64,000 nt of DNA from Lachnospiraceae bacterium (GCA_003507655.1 DNUZ01000023.1:40289-104288), one strand, 5' to 3'. Counted from the stretch's first letter, positions 8,870-17,596 are shown. Notes: generated by a model from the sequence alone, not told the origin. Numbers and translations: made by a program.

Positions 8870-9229
8870 ATGAATACAGTAGACGAGAGCCTGAATCATT
8901 TAATAGAGGCAGTAAGAAACAGCAAAGAATTTCAGGATTATCAGATCGTGAAAGCAAAGGTCGAAAAATATCCTGAAAAAAAGAGAAGTCTTGACAAGTA
9001 TCGTACGAGGATGTATAAGATACAGAACAATCATGGTGAGACCGATTTATATCATCATATTGATGAGATCGAGAGGGAATCGGAACGATTCCGACAGGAT
9101 GCGCTGATCGATGAATTTTTAACGGCAGAGCTCGCGCTTTGCCGCATGGTGCAGCGGATCAACTGGACACTGATAGAAGAACTGCACTTTGATATGGAAA
9201 TCGATATGGAATTAGTCAAAGAGGAGTAG
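8870..9229 (+). CDS. ylbF: YlbF family protein
   Basis: A 119-residue, mostly helical protein of the YlbF/YmcA (DUF964) family, seen from the alternating helical pattern and the segment RFRQDALIDEFLTAELALCRMVQRI near residues 70-95. In Bacillus, YlbF acts with YmcA and YaaT to modulate RNase Y-dependent mRNA processing. The gene follows the RNase J gene immediately, consistent with a role in RNA decay, though the specific partner here is inference. Confidence 0.82.
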   Translation: MNTVDESLNHLIEAVRNSKEFQDYQIVKAKVEKYPEKKRSLDKYRTRMYKIQNNHGETDLYHHIDEIERESERFRQDALIDEFLTAELALCRMVQRINWTLIEELHFDMEIDMELVKEE

Positions 9230-9235
9230 TATCAG

Positions 9236-9889
9236 ATGATCGTAGATGAGAGACTCGTAACTTATATCAATTCTTTAGATACGGGAAACACACCAATTTT
9301 AGACGAGATAGAGAGGGAGGCACTTGCCTCCTTTGTTCCGATTATCCGAAAGGAGATGCAGAGCTTTTTAAAGGTTCTGTTGTCCATAAAGCGTCCTAAG
9401 CGGATTTTAGAGGTTGGAACAGCGGTTGGATTTTCAGCGATCCTGATGGCAGAGTATGATCCTGTCGGATGTGAGATCATAACGATTGAAAATTATGAGA
9501 AGCGGATTCCGATTGCAAGGGAGAATTTTATCCGTGCAGAAAAAGAAGAGCAGATTACCCTGTTAGAAGGGGATGCAAAAGATGTATTAGAAACGCTCAC
9601 AGAACCGTTTGATCTTATTTTTATGGATGCGGCAAAGGGACAGTATCTGAATTTCCTGCCACGGGTATTAGAACTGTTGCAGCCGGAGGGAATTTTGATC
9701 TCCGATAATGTGCTGCAGGATGGCGACATTATCGAATCACGGTTTGCAGTGACAAGAAGAAACCGCACGATACATAAGAGAATGAGGGAGTATCTCTATA
9801 CATTAACGCATAGTGAAGAACTGACTACGGCAGTCCTGCCGGTCGGTGATGGAATTACAATCAGTACAAAGAAGGGAAGAAAAGCATGA
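9236..9889 (+). CDS. trmR: tRNA 5-hydroxyuridine methyltransferase TrmR-like O-methyltransferase
   Basis: Class I SAM O-methyltransferase of 217 residues. ILEVGTAVGFSAILMA (about 62-77) is the SAM-binding motif I and FMDAAKGQYLNFLP near 128 the metal/catalytic motif of the O-methyltransferase 3 family. Its stop overlaps the start of the U32-family gene (ATGA). In B. subtilis the neighbours YrrM (TrmR) and YrrNO (TrhP) make 5-methoxyuridine at tRNA position 34, which fits this pair well. A small-molecule catechol-type role is possible from the domain alone. Confidence 0.8.
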   Translation: MIVDERLVTYINSLDTGNTPILDEIEREALASFVPIIRKEMQSFLKVLLSIKRPKRILEVGTAVGFSAILMAEYDPVGCEIITIENYEKRIPIARENFIRAEKEEQITLLEGDAKDVLETLTEPFDLIFMDAAKGQYLNFLPRVLELLQPEGILISDNVLQDGDIIESRFAVTRRNRTIHKRMREYLYTLTHSEELTTAVLPVGDGITISTKKGRKA

Positions 9890-11121
9890 GACATCCGGAA
9901 TTATTAGTGCCGGCAAGCAGCTTAGAAGTATTGAAGATTGCTGTGATATTTGGAGCAGATGCTGTTTATATCGGTGGAGAGGCATTTGGACTTCGGGCAA
10001 AGGCAAAGAATTTTACAAATGAAGAGATCAAAGAGGGCATTGCATTTGCACATGAGCATGGTGTCAAAGTCTATATTACGGCAAATATTTTAGCACATAA
10101 TCAGGATTTAGAAGGTGTGAAAAAATATTTTACGGAATTAAAAGAGATCAAACCGGATGCACTGATCATTTCCGATCCGGGAGTATTTATGATCGCAAAG
10201 GAGATCTGTCCTGAGATAGAGATCCATATTTCCACACAGGCAAATAATACCAATTACGGAACCTATCAGTTCTGGTATGCACAGGGAGCAAAGCGAGTAG
10301 TGTCTGCAAGGGAGCTTTCCCTAGCGGAAATTAAAGAAATCCGTGACAATATACCAAAAGATCTAGAAATAGAAACATTTATCCATGGAGCAATGTGTAT
10401 TTCCTATTCGGGCAGATGCCTGCTCAGCAATTATTTTACCGGAAGGGATGCAAATCAGGGCGCCTGCACCCATCCATGCCGTTGGAAATATGCCGTTGTA
10501 GAGGAAAAACGTCCGGGAGAGTATCTGCCGGTCTATGAAAATGAGCGTGGAACTTATATTTTCAATTCTAAAGACCTTTGTATGATCGAGCATATTCCGG
10601 AACTGATCGATGCAGGAATTGACAGTTTTAAGATTGAGGGCAGAATGAAAACGGCACTCTATGTTGCAACGGTTGCCAGAACCTATCGCAAGGCAATTGA
10701 TGATTATTTAGAGTCGCCGGAACTTTATAAAAAGAATATGGACTGGTATAAGGAGCAGATTTCAAACTGTACTTACCGCCAGTTTACCACCGGATTTTTC
10801 TTTGGAAAACCGGATGAAACAACGCAGATTTATGACAGCAATACTTATGTCAAAGAATATACCTATCTTGGTATTGTTGGAAGTGTGGATGAACATGGCA
10901 GATATCGTATTGAGCAGCGCAATAAGTTCTCTGTCGGTGAAGAGATAGAAGTGATGAAACCGAATGGAGAGAACCGGAGCGTTACCGTGCGGGCGATTGT
11001 GGACGAAGAAGGCAATGCAATGGAGTCTGCACCGCATCCGCAGCAGGTATTGTTTATTGATTTAGGAGAACCGTTAGAATGTTATGACATTCTCAGAAGA
11101 AAAGAGGAGGAACAGCCATGA
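9886..11121 (+). CDS. trhP: U32-family tRNA hydroxylation protein TrhP-like
   Basis: A 411-residue peptidase-U32 family protein. The family signature is visible as ETFIHGAMCISYSGRCLLS near residue 160, followed by GACTHPCRWKY, giving four conserved cysteines that could hold a cluster. KIEGRMKTALYVATVARTYR near 250 is also typical. Relatives (TrhP/RlhA) take part in 5-hydroxylation of uridine or cytidine in tRNA or rRNA rather than proteolysis. Overlap with trmR, which would methylate the hydroxyuridine, supports the tRNA U34 role. Confidence 0.82.
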   Translation: MRHPELLVPASSLEVLKIAVIFGADAVYIGGEAFGLRAKAKNFTNEEIKEGIAFAHEHGVKVYITANILAHNQDLEGVKKYFTELKEIKPDALIISDPGVFMIAKEICPEIEIHISTQANNTNYGTYQFWYAQGAKRVVSARELSLAEIKEIRDNIPKDLEIETFIHGAMCISYSGRCLLSNYFTGRDANQGACTHPCRWKYAVVEEKRPGEYLPVYENERGTYIFNSKDLCMIEHIPELIDAGIDSFKIEGRMKTALYVATVARTYRKAIDDYLESPELYKKNMDWYKEQISNCTYRQFTTGFFFGKPDETTQIYDSNTYVKEYTYLGIVGSVDEHGRYRIEQRNKFSVGEEIEVMKPNGENRSVTVRAIVDEEGNAMESAPHPQQVLFIDLGEPLECYDILRRKEEEQP

Positions 11122-12173
11122 TGGAAGGAAAATATGTTGCTTATGTAGGAACTTATACACATGAAAACAGTGTGGGAATCCATATTTACGATGTGGATGA
11201 GCTTCGGGGAACGTTAACGGAGCGAAAAGTTGTTCCAATCAATAATCCATCGGATCTGATTGTTTCCCACAGTGGAAAATACCTCTATTCTATCGCGGAT
11301 GAAGGAGTGGAAGCCTTTGCCATCCAGCCGGACGGAGATTTGATTCCGATTAACAAAAAGTGGATTGGCGGAATGCGTGGCTGTTATGTAGAACTTGATG
11401 ATGAGGACCGTTACCTCTTTGTCGGAGGTTACCATGATGGAAGAGTCAGTATGATGCGTCTGAGTGAGGATGGCGGAGTTGCCGAGATCGCGGATGGCAT
11501 TTTTCATAAGGGACTTGGACGTGGAGTTGCCGAAAGAGCCTCCAGACCTCATGTACATTGCGTAAAAGTAACACCCGATCAGAAATTTCTCTGTGCGGTG
11601 GACAGCGGACTTGACCATGTAAAGATTTACCGCATCAACTACGAAAGAGGACGCATCAAATTAGCGGATATTTTACGATGTGAACTGGATTCCGGTCCGC
11701 GCATGATCCGTTTCAGTGTGGATGGACGTTTTGCCTATGTACTCTGCGAGTTGAAGAACACCGTAGATGTATATAAATATTATGTGGAGGATGATCAGCC
11801 GGTATTTGAGCGGGTGCAGAGCATTTCCACAGACTATGAGGACGAGGGGATTGCCTGCAATGCATCCGGGATTGAACATTCCGCCGATGGAAAATACCTC
11901 TTTGTCTCCAATGTGGGCATTAACGATGTGATCATCTATAAAATTGATAAAAATACCGGAATGCTGACCTTAGATATGGAGACCCGGATCAGTGGCGATT
12001 ATCCGAAGGCACTTGCCGTATTCCCGGATGGACATCACTTTGTCAGCCTGAACCATGACTCTAATGAGATCCGTACCTTTAAGATCAATTATGAGAAAAA
12101 ATACTGCCTGATGGACGCAAGACCGGTACAGGTGGAGACACCAAACTGTATCTATATCCATAAGTTGAAGTAG
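11118..12173 (+). CDS. Lactonase-family seven-bladed beta-propeller protein
   Basis: A 351-residue protein related to YbhE/YkgB-type 6-phosphogluconolactonases. Repeated blade motifs such as GKYLYSIADE, DRYLFVGGYHDG, GRFAYVLCELKNTVDVYKY and GKYLFVSNVGINDVIIYKI, with PDGHHFVSLNHDSN near the end, show the propeller. No signal peptide is seen. The start overlaps the U32 gene by 4 bases, so it is translated from the same message, but a functional link to tRNA modification is not obvious. The substrate cannot be told from sequence. Confidence 0.82.
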   Translation: MMEGKYVAYVGTYTHENSVGIHIYDVDELRGTLTERKVVPINNPSDLIVSHSGKYLYSIADEGVEAFAIQPDGDLIPINKKWIGGMRGCYVELDDEDRYLFVGGYHDGRVSMMRLSEDGGVAEIADGIFHKGLGRGVAERASRPHVHCVKVTPDQKFLCAVDSGLDHVKIYRINYERGRIKLADILRCELDSGPRMIRFSVDGRFAYVLCELKNTVDVYKYYVEDDQPVFERVQSISTDYEDEGIACNASGIEHSADGKYLFVSNVGINDVIIYKIDKNTGMLTLDMETRISGDYPKALAVFPDGHHFVSLNHDSNEIRTFKINYEKKYCLMDARPVQVETPNCIYIHKLK

Positions 12174-12189
12174 TGGGATGAGAATCTTC

Positions 12190-12218
12190 TTGTCATTTTC
12201 CTGCCTCCGGTTTATAAT
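12190..12218 (+). promoter_or_regulatory. Consensus-like promoter upstream of a 30-codon reading frame
   Basis: TTGTCA (12190-12195), a 17-base spacer and TATAAT (12213-12218) lie just after the lactonase gene. It would transcribe the short frame at 12275. Confidence 0.6.
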
Positions 12219-12274
12219 ATCTGCATGACAGAGTCAGAAAATTAAAACAGTGGCGTGGACTGGAGGGAAGGTAT

Positions 12275-12367
12275 ATGACAATAGAAGAGATGCTTCGAAT
12301 AAAAGAGAAAAAGTGGAAAGCAGAAGGAAAAGCTGACACCATGGAAGAGTTCCTTGCAAAAATGTAG
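12275..12367 (+). pseudogene. Short reading frame resembling the start of an XRE-type regulator
   Basis: Thirty codons beginning MTIEEMLRIKEKK and ending EEFLAKM, preceded by GGAGGGAAGGTAT and the promoter at 12190. The first six residues resemble the start of small helix-turn-helix proteins common in Lachnospiraceae, but the rest of the domain is missing. I read it as a truncated remnant, or a small protein of unknown role. Confidence 0.35.
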
Positions 12368-12621
12368 GGGTTATTTGCTATAGGCAATTAGAACTAATCA
12401 GTCGAATTATGAAACCATGATAAGATGAAATGGTAATAATAATTCAAAAATTCAAAGTGCTATATGATTAGCAATCTAACGAAAGTATTCAAAAATTCAA
12501 AAATTTTCAAATCTTAAAAAATTTAAAACAATCCAATAATAATAACAATAGAAAAGCAGGATAGGAATCTGTCTAAAAATCATGCATAGCAGCTATTTAC
12601 TTCTCCGCGAGCTGTATATTT
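12368..12621. other. AT-rich non-coding stretch
   Basis: No reading frame with a ribosome site is visible. The first half is very AT-rich, with ATTCAAAAATTCAAA repeated around 12445-12510 and runs of AATAATAATAAC. Nothing resembles a tRNA or other known RNA. It may be a decayed spacer between the lactonase gene and the repeat elements that follow. Confidence 0.5.
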
Positions 12622-12694
12622 TCAACCGAAGGGCTTTTTGCTCTATAGGAAACACAATGTCCATGCTTGAACGTAACATGGTATTTCTATAGAG
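12622..12694. repeat. Short palindromic repeat, copy 1
   Basis: The core 12641-12694 begins CTCTATAGGAAACAC and ends GTATTTCTATAGAG, so its ends are inverted repeats. The same sequence occurs inverted at 55398-55450 with interior similarity (AACGTAAC-TGGTATTTC). A further 20 bases next to the core (CAACCGAAGGGCTTTTTG) also recur in the second copy. This is the size and symmetry of a MITE- or REP-like mobile repeat. Its right end overlaps the left end of the larger palindromic element. Confidence 0.75.
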
Positions 12695-13010
12695 ATTAGG
12701 GTGTCAAAAGGCGGTTTCAAGTTTTTTGATTGGCAACTGGCACAAAGCCAAGTCTGTTTTGTTCCATTGTATGAAAATAAGAAAATCTAAGTCTGCCTGA
12801 GTCAGATTGCGATGGAGTGATGTGTACGTCTTAAACGCCCCGTCCATGGGGCTTAAGACTTTTGCTGCCGTCCATGGCAGCAAAACACTATACATGAACA
12901 GCCAGACTAAGATTTACTAATTTTCTCCCAAAGTCACAAAAGCAGTCCCGGTTTTGTGCAAGTTGCCAGCCACTAAGTTGTGAGCTGTCTTTTAACACCC
13001 TAATCCTATA
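12688..13010. repeat. About 320-bp imperfect palindromic element, complete copy
   Basis: The left end TATAGAGATTAGGGTGTC pairs with the right end GACACCCTAAT-like sequence, and the arms remain complementary inward: TTGGCAACTGGCACAAAGCC against GGCAACTTGCACAAA on the other strand, and AAATCTAAGTCTG against CAGACTAAGATTT. The centre holds two adjacent perfect hairpins (12828-12859 and 12860-12885). The right half recurs at bases 1-132. No transposase is encoded, so it looks like a MITE or a structured intergenic element. Confidence 0.85.
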
Positions 13011-13013
13011 GAA

Positions 13014-13052
13014 CAAAAAAAGAGCACTGCACAGTTCACAGTACAGCACTCT
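13014..13052 (-). terminator. Intrinsic terminator of typA
   Basis: On the minus strand, 10 bases after the typA stop, AGAGTGCTGTAC pairs with GTGCAGTGCTCT (two G-U pairs) and is followed by seven T residues and GTTC. Confidence 0.8.
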
Positions 13053-13062
13053 GGATGATCTG

Positions 13063-14895
13063 TTATTTATTTCTCATATTTGCACGTTTTCTCATTGTAG
13101 GGTCTAAAATTCTCTTTCGGATCCTGAGACTTTCCGGTGTTACCTCTAAGAGTTCATCGGTGTCAATGAAATCAAGTGCCTGCTCTAAACTTAAAATCTT
13201 TGGCGGTGTCAGTGTCAATGCCTCATCAGCAGAAGAGGAACGGGTATTAGTCAGATGTTTTTTCTTGCAGACATTTAACTCAATGTCCTCCGCTTTTGCA
13301 CACTGACCGATTACCATACCGGAGTATACCTTTTCTCCAGGCCCGATGAAGAGAGTACCACGCTCCTGTGCGGAGAAGAGACCGTAAGTTACGGATTCAC
13401 CGGATTCAAAGGCAATCAGAGATCCCTGTTTGCGGTACTGGATGTCGCCCTTGTATGGAGCATAGTCGTTAAAGATCGTATTAATGATACCATTTCCTTT
13501 GGTATCGGTTAAGAATTCGCCACGATAACCGATCAGACCTCTGGATGGGATATTGAACTCTAAACGAGTATATCCGCCGCTGATAGGTCCCATGTTTAAA
13601 AGATCACCTTTTCTCTGACTTAACTTGTCAATGACTGCTCCGGTAAATTCATCCGGTACATCGACATAGGCAAGCTCCATCGGCTCTAACTTCTTGCCTT
13701 TTTCATCGGTATGATAGAGTACCTCAGCCTTGCTGACTGCGAACTCATAACCCTCACGCCGCATATTTTCAATTAAGACAGATAAATGTAATTCACCACG
13801 TCCTGATACTTTGTAGCTGTCGGCGTTCTCTGTTTCCTCGACACGCAAAGAAACGTCCGTATTCAGCTCACGGAAAAGACGGTCACGGATATGGCGGGAG
13901 GTTACGAATTTACCTTCCTGTCCGGCAAGCGGACTGTCATTTACGATAAAGTTCATGGAGATGGTCGGCTCGGAAATTTTCTGGAAAGGAATCGCTACAG
14001 GATTTTCCGGGGCGCAGATCGTATCTCCAATGTGGATATCAGCAATACCTGAAATGGCGACGATCGAACCGATACCGGCTTCTTTGACATCAACCTTGTT
14101 CAGACCGTCAAATTCATAGAGTTTGCTGATACGGACTTTTTGCAGTTTGTCCGGTTCATGGTGATTAACAACAACGGCATCCTGATTGATCTTTAAGCAG
14201 CCGTTGTCCACTTTTCCAACACCGATACGTCCAACATATTCATTGTAATCGATCGTACTGATCAAAACCTGTGTATTCGCATCCGGGTCACCTTCCGGTG
14301 CAGGAATGTAATCTAAGATGGTTTCAAAAAGAGGAGTCATGTCCTTCTTTTCATCGTTCAGATCTTTTAATGCATATCCATCTCTTGCAGAAGCATAGAT
14401 GAATGGGCAGTCAAGCTGTTCATCGGAAGCATCTAAATCCATAAAGAGTTCTAGCACTTCGTCGATGACTTCATCCGGTCTTGCCTCCGGACGGTCAATC
14501 TTATTGATACATACGATTACCGGGAGATCTAAGGCAAGTGCTTTCATCAGAACGAATTTGGTCTGTGGCATAGCTCCCTCAAAAGCATCTACAACGAGAA
14601 CAACGCCATTTACCATTTTTAAGACACGTTCTACTTCACCGCCAAAATCCGCATGTCCCGGAGTGTCGATGATATTGATCTTTACATCTTTATAGAATAC
14701 GGCTGTATTTTTAGAAAGGATAGTGATACCGCGTTCTCTTTCTATATCATTGGAATCCATCACACGTTCCTGCACTTCCTGGTTGGCACGGAATACACCA
14801 CTTTGCTTTAAAAGCTCGTCTACTAACGTTGTTTTGCCGTGGTCAACATGGGCAATGATCGCAATGTTACGGATGTCCTCTCTTTTTGTTTTCAT
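13063..14895 (-). CDS. typA: Translational GTPase TypA/BipA
   Basis: Ribosome-associated GTPase of the elongation-factor family, 610 residues. The G domain has [12 protein letters not shown] (P-loop), [20 protein letters not shown] and [13 protein letters not shown], followed by the beta-barrel and two EF-G-like domains; the C-terminal [20 protein letters not shown] segment is typical of BipA. It acts in ribosome assembly and stress adaptation. It is transcribed alone on the minus strand, with its own terminator, divergent from the SSB-like gene across a 200-base gap that must hold both promoters. Confidence 0.97.
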   Translation of the reverse strand: MKTKREDIRNIAIIAHVDHGKTTLVDELLKQSGVFRANQEVQERVMDSNDIERERGITILSKNTAVFYKDVKINIIDTPGHADFGGEVERVLKMVNGVVLVVDAFEGAMPQTKFVLMKALALDLPVIVCINKIDRPEARPDEVIDEVLELFMDLDASDEQLDCPFIYASARDGYALKDLNDEKKDMTPLFETILDYIPAPEGDPDANTQVLISTIDYNEYVGRIGVGKVDNGCLKINQDAVVVNHHEPDKLQKVRISKLYEFDGLNKVDVKEAGIGSIVAISGIADIHIGDTICAPENPVAIPFQKISEPTISMNFIVNDSPLAGQEGKFVTSRHIRDRLFRELNTDVSLRVEETENADSYKVSGRGELHLSVLIENMRREGYEFAVSKAEVLYHTDEKGKKLEPMELAYVDVPDEFTGAVIDKLSQRKGDLLNMGPISGGYTRLEFNIPSRGLIGYRGEFLTDTKGNGIINTIFNDYAPYKGDIQYRKQGSLIAFESGESVTYGLFSAQERGTLFIGPGEKVYSGMVIGQCAKAEDIELNVCKKKHLTNTRSSSADEALTLTPPKILSLEQALDFIDTDELLEVTPESLRIRKRILDPTMRKRANMRNK

Positions 14896-15095
14896 ATTTT
14901 AATCCTTCTTTCTCTTGTTCACATATAAGTCTAACCAATTTATTTTATCACAAAAAAAAGATATGGCAATACTTTTTGAAAAAATACAGGAGTAAGAATC
15001 AGGAAAGTTATCGACAAAACATGTGGAGTTTTTTGTGGCGGGACAACTAAGATAGAGGGGCAAAAGATGTTCAAGAGAATGAAGGGAGAAGAAAC

Positions 15096-15722
15096 ATGGC
15101 AGATAAATTATTTGAAAATAACCAGGTAACGATGATAGGAGAGATTGTCTCAGAATTTGAATTCAGCCACGAGGTATATGGTGAGGGATTCTATTTAGTA
15201 GATATATCCGTCAGCCGCCTGAGTGATTCCGTAGATTACATACCATTGATGGTGTCGGAAAGACTGGTGGATGTGACACAGAGTTATATCGGAGAGACCA
15301 TCTCAGTAAGCGGTCAGTTCCGCTCCTATAATAGACATGAGGAAAAGAAGAACCGCCTGATACTTTCCGTATTTGTACGCGAATTAGAGTTCGTGGATGA
15401 GATCGAGGATGATATCAAGAGCAATCAGATTTACCTCGACGGTTACATATGTAAAGAGCCGATCTACAGAAAAACACCACTTGGCAGAGAAATTGCGGAT
15501 CTTTTGGTTGCAGTCAACCGTTCCTATGGGAAATCAGACTATATCCCATGTATCTGCTGGGGAAGAAATGCGAGATATGCCTCCTCATTTGAGGTGGGAA
15601 GCCATGTCGAAGTATATGGAAGAATCCAGAGCAGGGAATATATTAAAAAAATCGGTGAAGAGCAGACAGAGAAGCGTGTTGCCTATGAAGTATCTGTCAA
15701 TAAAATAGAGTTTTTAGAATAA
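15096..15722 (+). CDS. SSB-like protein with two predicted OB folds
   Basis: A 208-residue protein. Residues about 110-205 look like a bacterial SSB OB fold (NQIYLDGYICKEPIYRKTPL, ADLLVAVNRSYGKSDYIPC, CWGRNARYASSFEVGSHVEV, YGRIQSREY). The first 100 residues (NNQVTMIGEIVSEFEFSHEV, YIPLMVSERLVD, GETISVSGQFRSY) look like a second, more divergent OB fold. The acidic C-terminal tail that recruits partners in true SSB is missing. It probably binds single-stranded DNA, but its process is not clear. It sits alone before cobO. Confidence 0.75.
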   Translation: MADKLFENNQVTMIGEIVSEFEFSHEVYGEGFYLVDISVSRLSDSVDYIPLMVSERLVDVTQSYIGETISVSGQFRSYNRHEEKKNRLILSVFVRELEFVDEIEDDIKSNQIYLDGYICKEPIYRKTPLGREIADLLVAVNRSYGKSDYIPCICWGRNARYASSFEVGSHVEVYGRIQSREYIKKIGEEQTEKRVAYEVSVNKIEFLE

Positions 15723-15810
15723 AATTTGCTTTTTTTGTCCGAATATGGTATTTTAATCAAATCCAGGGGGAGAAGATTGAAAGCCATATCGTATGGCAGA
15801 GGAGGAAAAA

Positions 15811-16296
15811 ATGGAACGTGGAGTGATACAGATTTACTATGGTGAGGGCAGAGGAAAATCGACTGCCGCACTTGGAAATGCACTGCGTAAGGCAGATGCA
15901 GGAAAAAATGTCATTATTGTCCAGTTCTTGAAGGCAAAAAAAGAAGAACCGGGAGAACTGTTGCAGCGTTTAGAGCCGGAGATCAAGTTTTTCCGTTTTG
16001 AGAAACTAGCGGAATGTTTTGCAGATCTAAGTGAAGATGAGAAAAAAGAAGAATCTGCAAATATGAAAAATGGATTAAATTTTGCCAGAAAAGTGCTTGC
16101 AACCAGTGAGTGTGATCTGCTCGTACTTGATGAGATCTTAGGAGTCGTGGATGCAGGCGTGATATCGGTAGAAGAGTTGTGTGCGATCATCCGGGCAAAA
16201 ACGGAGGAAACCGATGTGATCTTAACCGGACGGAGACTGCCGGAGGAATTGCGGGAAATTGCGGATGAAGTCTACAATATTATAGCGGAAAAATAA
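15811..16296 (+). CDS. cobO: Cob(I)yrinic acid a,c-diamide adenosyltransferase (CobA/CobO type)
   Basis: Transfers the adenosyl group of ATP to the cobalt of corrinoids, making adenosylcobalamin precursors. From the ATG at 15811, preceded by AGAGGAGGAAAAA, it has 161 residues; the in-frame ATG at 15793 lies upstream of that site and is rejected. IYYGEGRGKSTAALGNA is the family P-loop and LLVLDEILG the Walker B. No other cobalamin gene is nearby, so it may serve salvage of imported corrinoids (inference). The next gene's promoter begins on its stop codon. Confidence 0.9.
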   Translation: MERGVIQIYYGEGRGKSTAALGNALRKADAGKNVIIVQFLKAKKEEPGELLQRLEPEIKFFRFEKLAECFADLSEDEKKEESANMKNGLNFARKVLATSECDLLVLDEILGVVDAGVISVEELCAIIRAKTEETDVILTGRRLPEELREIADEVYNIIAEK

Positions 16297-16325
16297 TTGA
16301 CAAGGTTCGTCCGTAGTGATATAGT
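16297..16325 (+). promoter_or_regulatory. Promoter of the lysine riboswitch-dapA transcript
   Basis: TTGACA (16297-16302), 17-base spacer, TATAGT (16320-16325). It is about 35 bases before the riboswitch. Confidence 0.75.
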
Positions 16326-16361
16326 TAGCACAGATATGAGTAGTAGAATATAATAGAATAA

Positions 16362-16540
16362 AAAGGTAGAGGTTGCGTGATTCATAAGTAGCATATCGGA
16401 TGCGGCAGAGGCAGAAGAAGAGGTGTGAAAGGGGAGAACGCCGAAAGGATATGGTGATCTGCAGTCGTATCTTTGGGCATAGGATGAAGAATTCTATGAC
16501 TCTCATCGGTATATCAGATGGAGGCGCTATCCGAAAAGAC
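16362..16540 (+). promoter_or_regulatory. Lysine riboswitch (L box)
   Basis: The 5' leader of dapA carries the conserved L-box blocks in order: AGGTAGAGGTTGCG, TTCATAAGTAG, GAAAGGGGAGAACGCCGAAA, CTTTGGGCATAGGATGAAGA, TATGACTCTCATCGGTAT and GAGGCGCTATCC. A terminator follows at 16571. Lysine binding is expected to favour termination, so this is an OFF switch for lysine synthesis. Recognised by eye; a covariance-model search would confirm the limits. Confidence 0.93.
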
Positions 16541-16570
16541 ACAGTGATTTGGATTCTGTGAACGAAAATT

Positions 16571-16598
16571 TAAGCCGGCTTTTCTGAGTCGGCTTTTT
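16571..16598 (+). terminator. Riboswitch expression-platform terminator
   Basis: AAGCCGGCT pairs with AGTCGGCTT around a short loop and runs into TTTTTCT, 31 bases after the lysine aptamer and 64 bases before the dapA start. Confidence 0.8.
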
Positions 16599-16662
16599 CT
16601 GGCTATAGGAAAAGTTTTCCGTAGCTTTATCTACCTGAAATCAGAAAATGGAGGAAATAGAT

Positions 16663-17550
16663 ATGGCAATATTTAAAGGTGCAGGAGTGGCAATCGTAAC
16701 CCCGATGAAAGAAAATCAGGAAGTGAACTATGAAAAGTTAGAAGAACTGATCGAATTTCAGATTGAGAATGGAACGGATTGTATTGTAATCGCAGGAACA
16801 ACCGGAGAGAGTTCCACACTTTCCATGGAAGAACACAAAAAAGTCATTGAGGCTGCCATTGCATTTACAAAGGGCAGGATTCCGGTCGTAGCAGGTACGG
16901 GTTCTAATTGTACTGCAACAGCAGTACAGCTTTCACAGGAAGCAGAGGAGGCAGGTGCAGACGGACTTTTGATCGTAACACCATATTATAACAAGGCAAC
17001 ACAGGGTGGTCTGATCCGGCATTATACAACGATCGCAAGATCCGTAAAGACACCGATCATCATGTACAATGTGCCAAGCAGAACAGGATGTAACATTTTA
17101 CCGGAGACAGCAGCAACATTGTTTAAAAATGAAACAAATATCGTGGGATTAAAAGAAGCAACAGGAAGTCTTGCACAGGCATCTAAGACGATGGATCTGA
17201 CAGATGGAAAATTAGACCTTTATTCCGGTGAAGACGGACTGGTCGTGCCACTGATGTCCATTGGAGCCATCGGAGTGATCTCCGTATGGTCGAATGTTGC
17301 ACCAAAGGATGTGCATGATATGTGCATGAGCTATCTGAATGGGGATACGAAAAAAGCATTAGAGATACAGATGAAGGGTCTGCCGTTAGTGGATGCACTT
17401 TTCTCAGAGGTCAATCCGATCCCGGTGAAAAAAGCATTGAACCTGATGGGAATGGAAGTCGGACCGCTTCGTCTTCCGCTGACCGAAATGGAAGAAAAAA
17501 ATGCAAAAGTATTAGAAGAAGTAATGCGTACTTACGGACTGTTAAAGTAA
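16663..17550 (+). CDS. dapA: 4-hydroxy-tetrahydrodipicolinate synthase DapA
   Basis: Condenses pyruvate with aspartate semialdehyde, the first committed step to diaminopimelate and lysine. The start at 16663 has GGAGGAAATAG upstream and gives MAIFKGAGVAIVTPM with 295 residues; the in-frame ATG at 16648 overlaps that ribosome site. GTTGESSTL near residue 43, MYNVPSRTGCN with the catalytic tyrosine near 133, and the Schiff-base lysine in GLKEATG near 162 are all present. Controlled by the lysine riboswitch; dapB follows after 46 bases. Confidence 0.97.
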   Translation: MAIFKGAGVAIVTPMKENQEVNYEKLEELIEFQIENGTDCIVIAGTTGESSTLSMEEHKKVIEAAIAFTKGRIPVVAGTGSNCTATAVQLSQEAEEAGADGLLIVTPYYNKATQGGLIRHYTTIARSVKTPIIMYNVPSRTGCNILPETAATLFKNETNIVGLKEATGSLAQASKTMDLTDGKLDLYSGEDGLVVPLMSIGAIGVISVWSNVAPKDVHDMCMSYLNGDTKKALEIQMKGLPLVDALFSEVNPIPVKKALNLMGMEVGPLRLPLTEMEEKNAKVLEEVMRTYGLLK

Positions 17551-17596
17551 GCAGTACAGTTTGTGATCAGAGAGAAGAGAACGAGAGGATAAAGAA

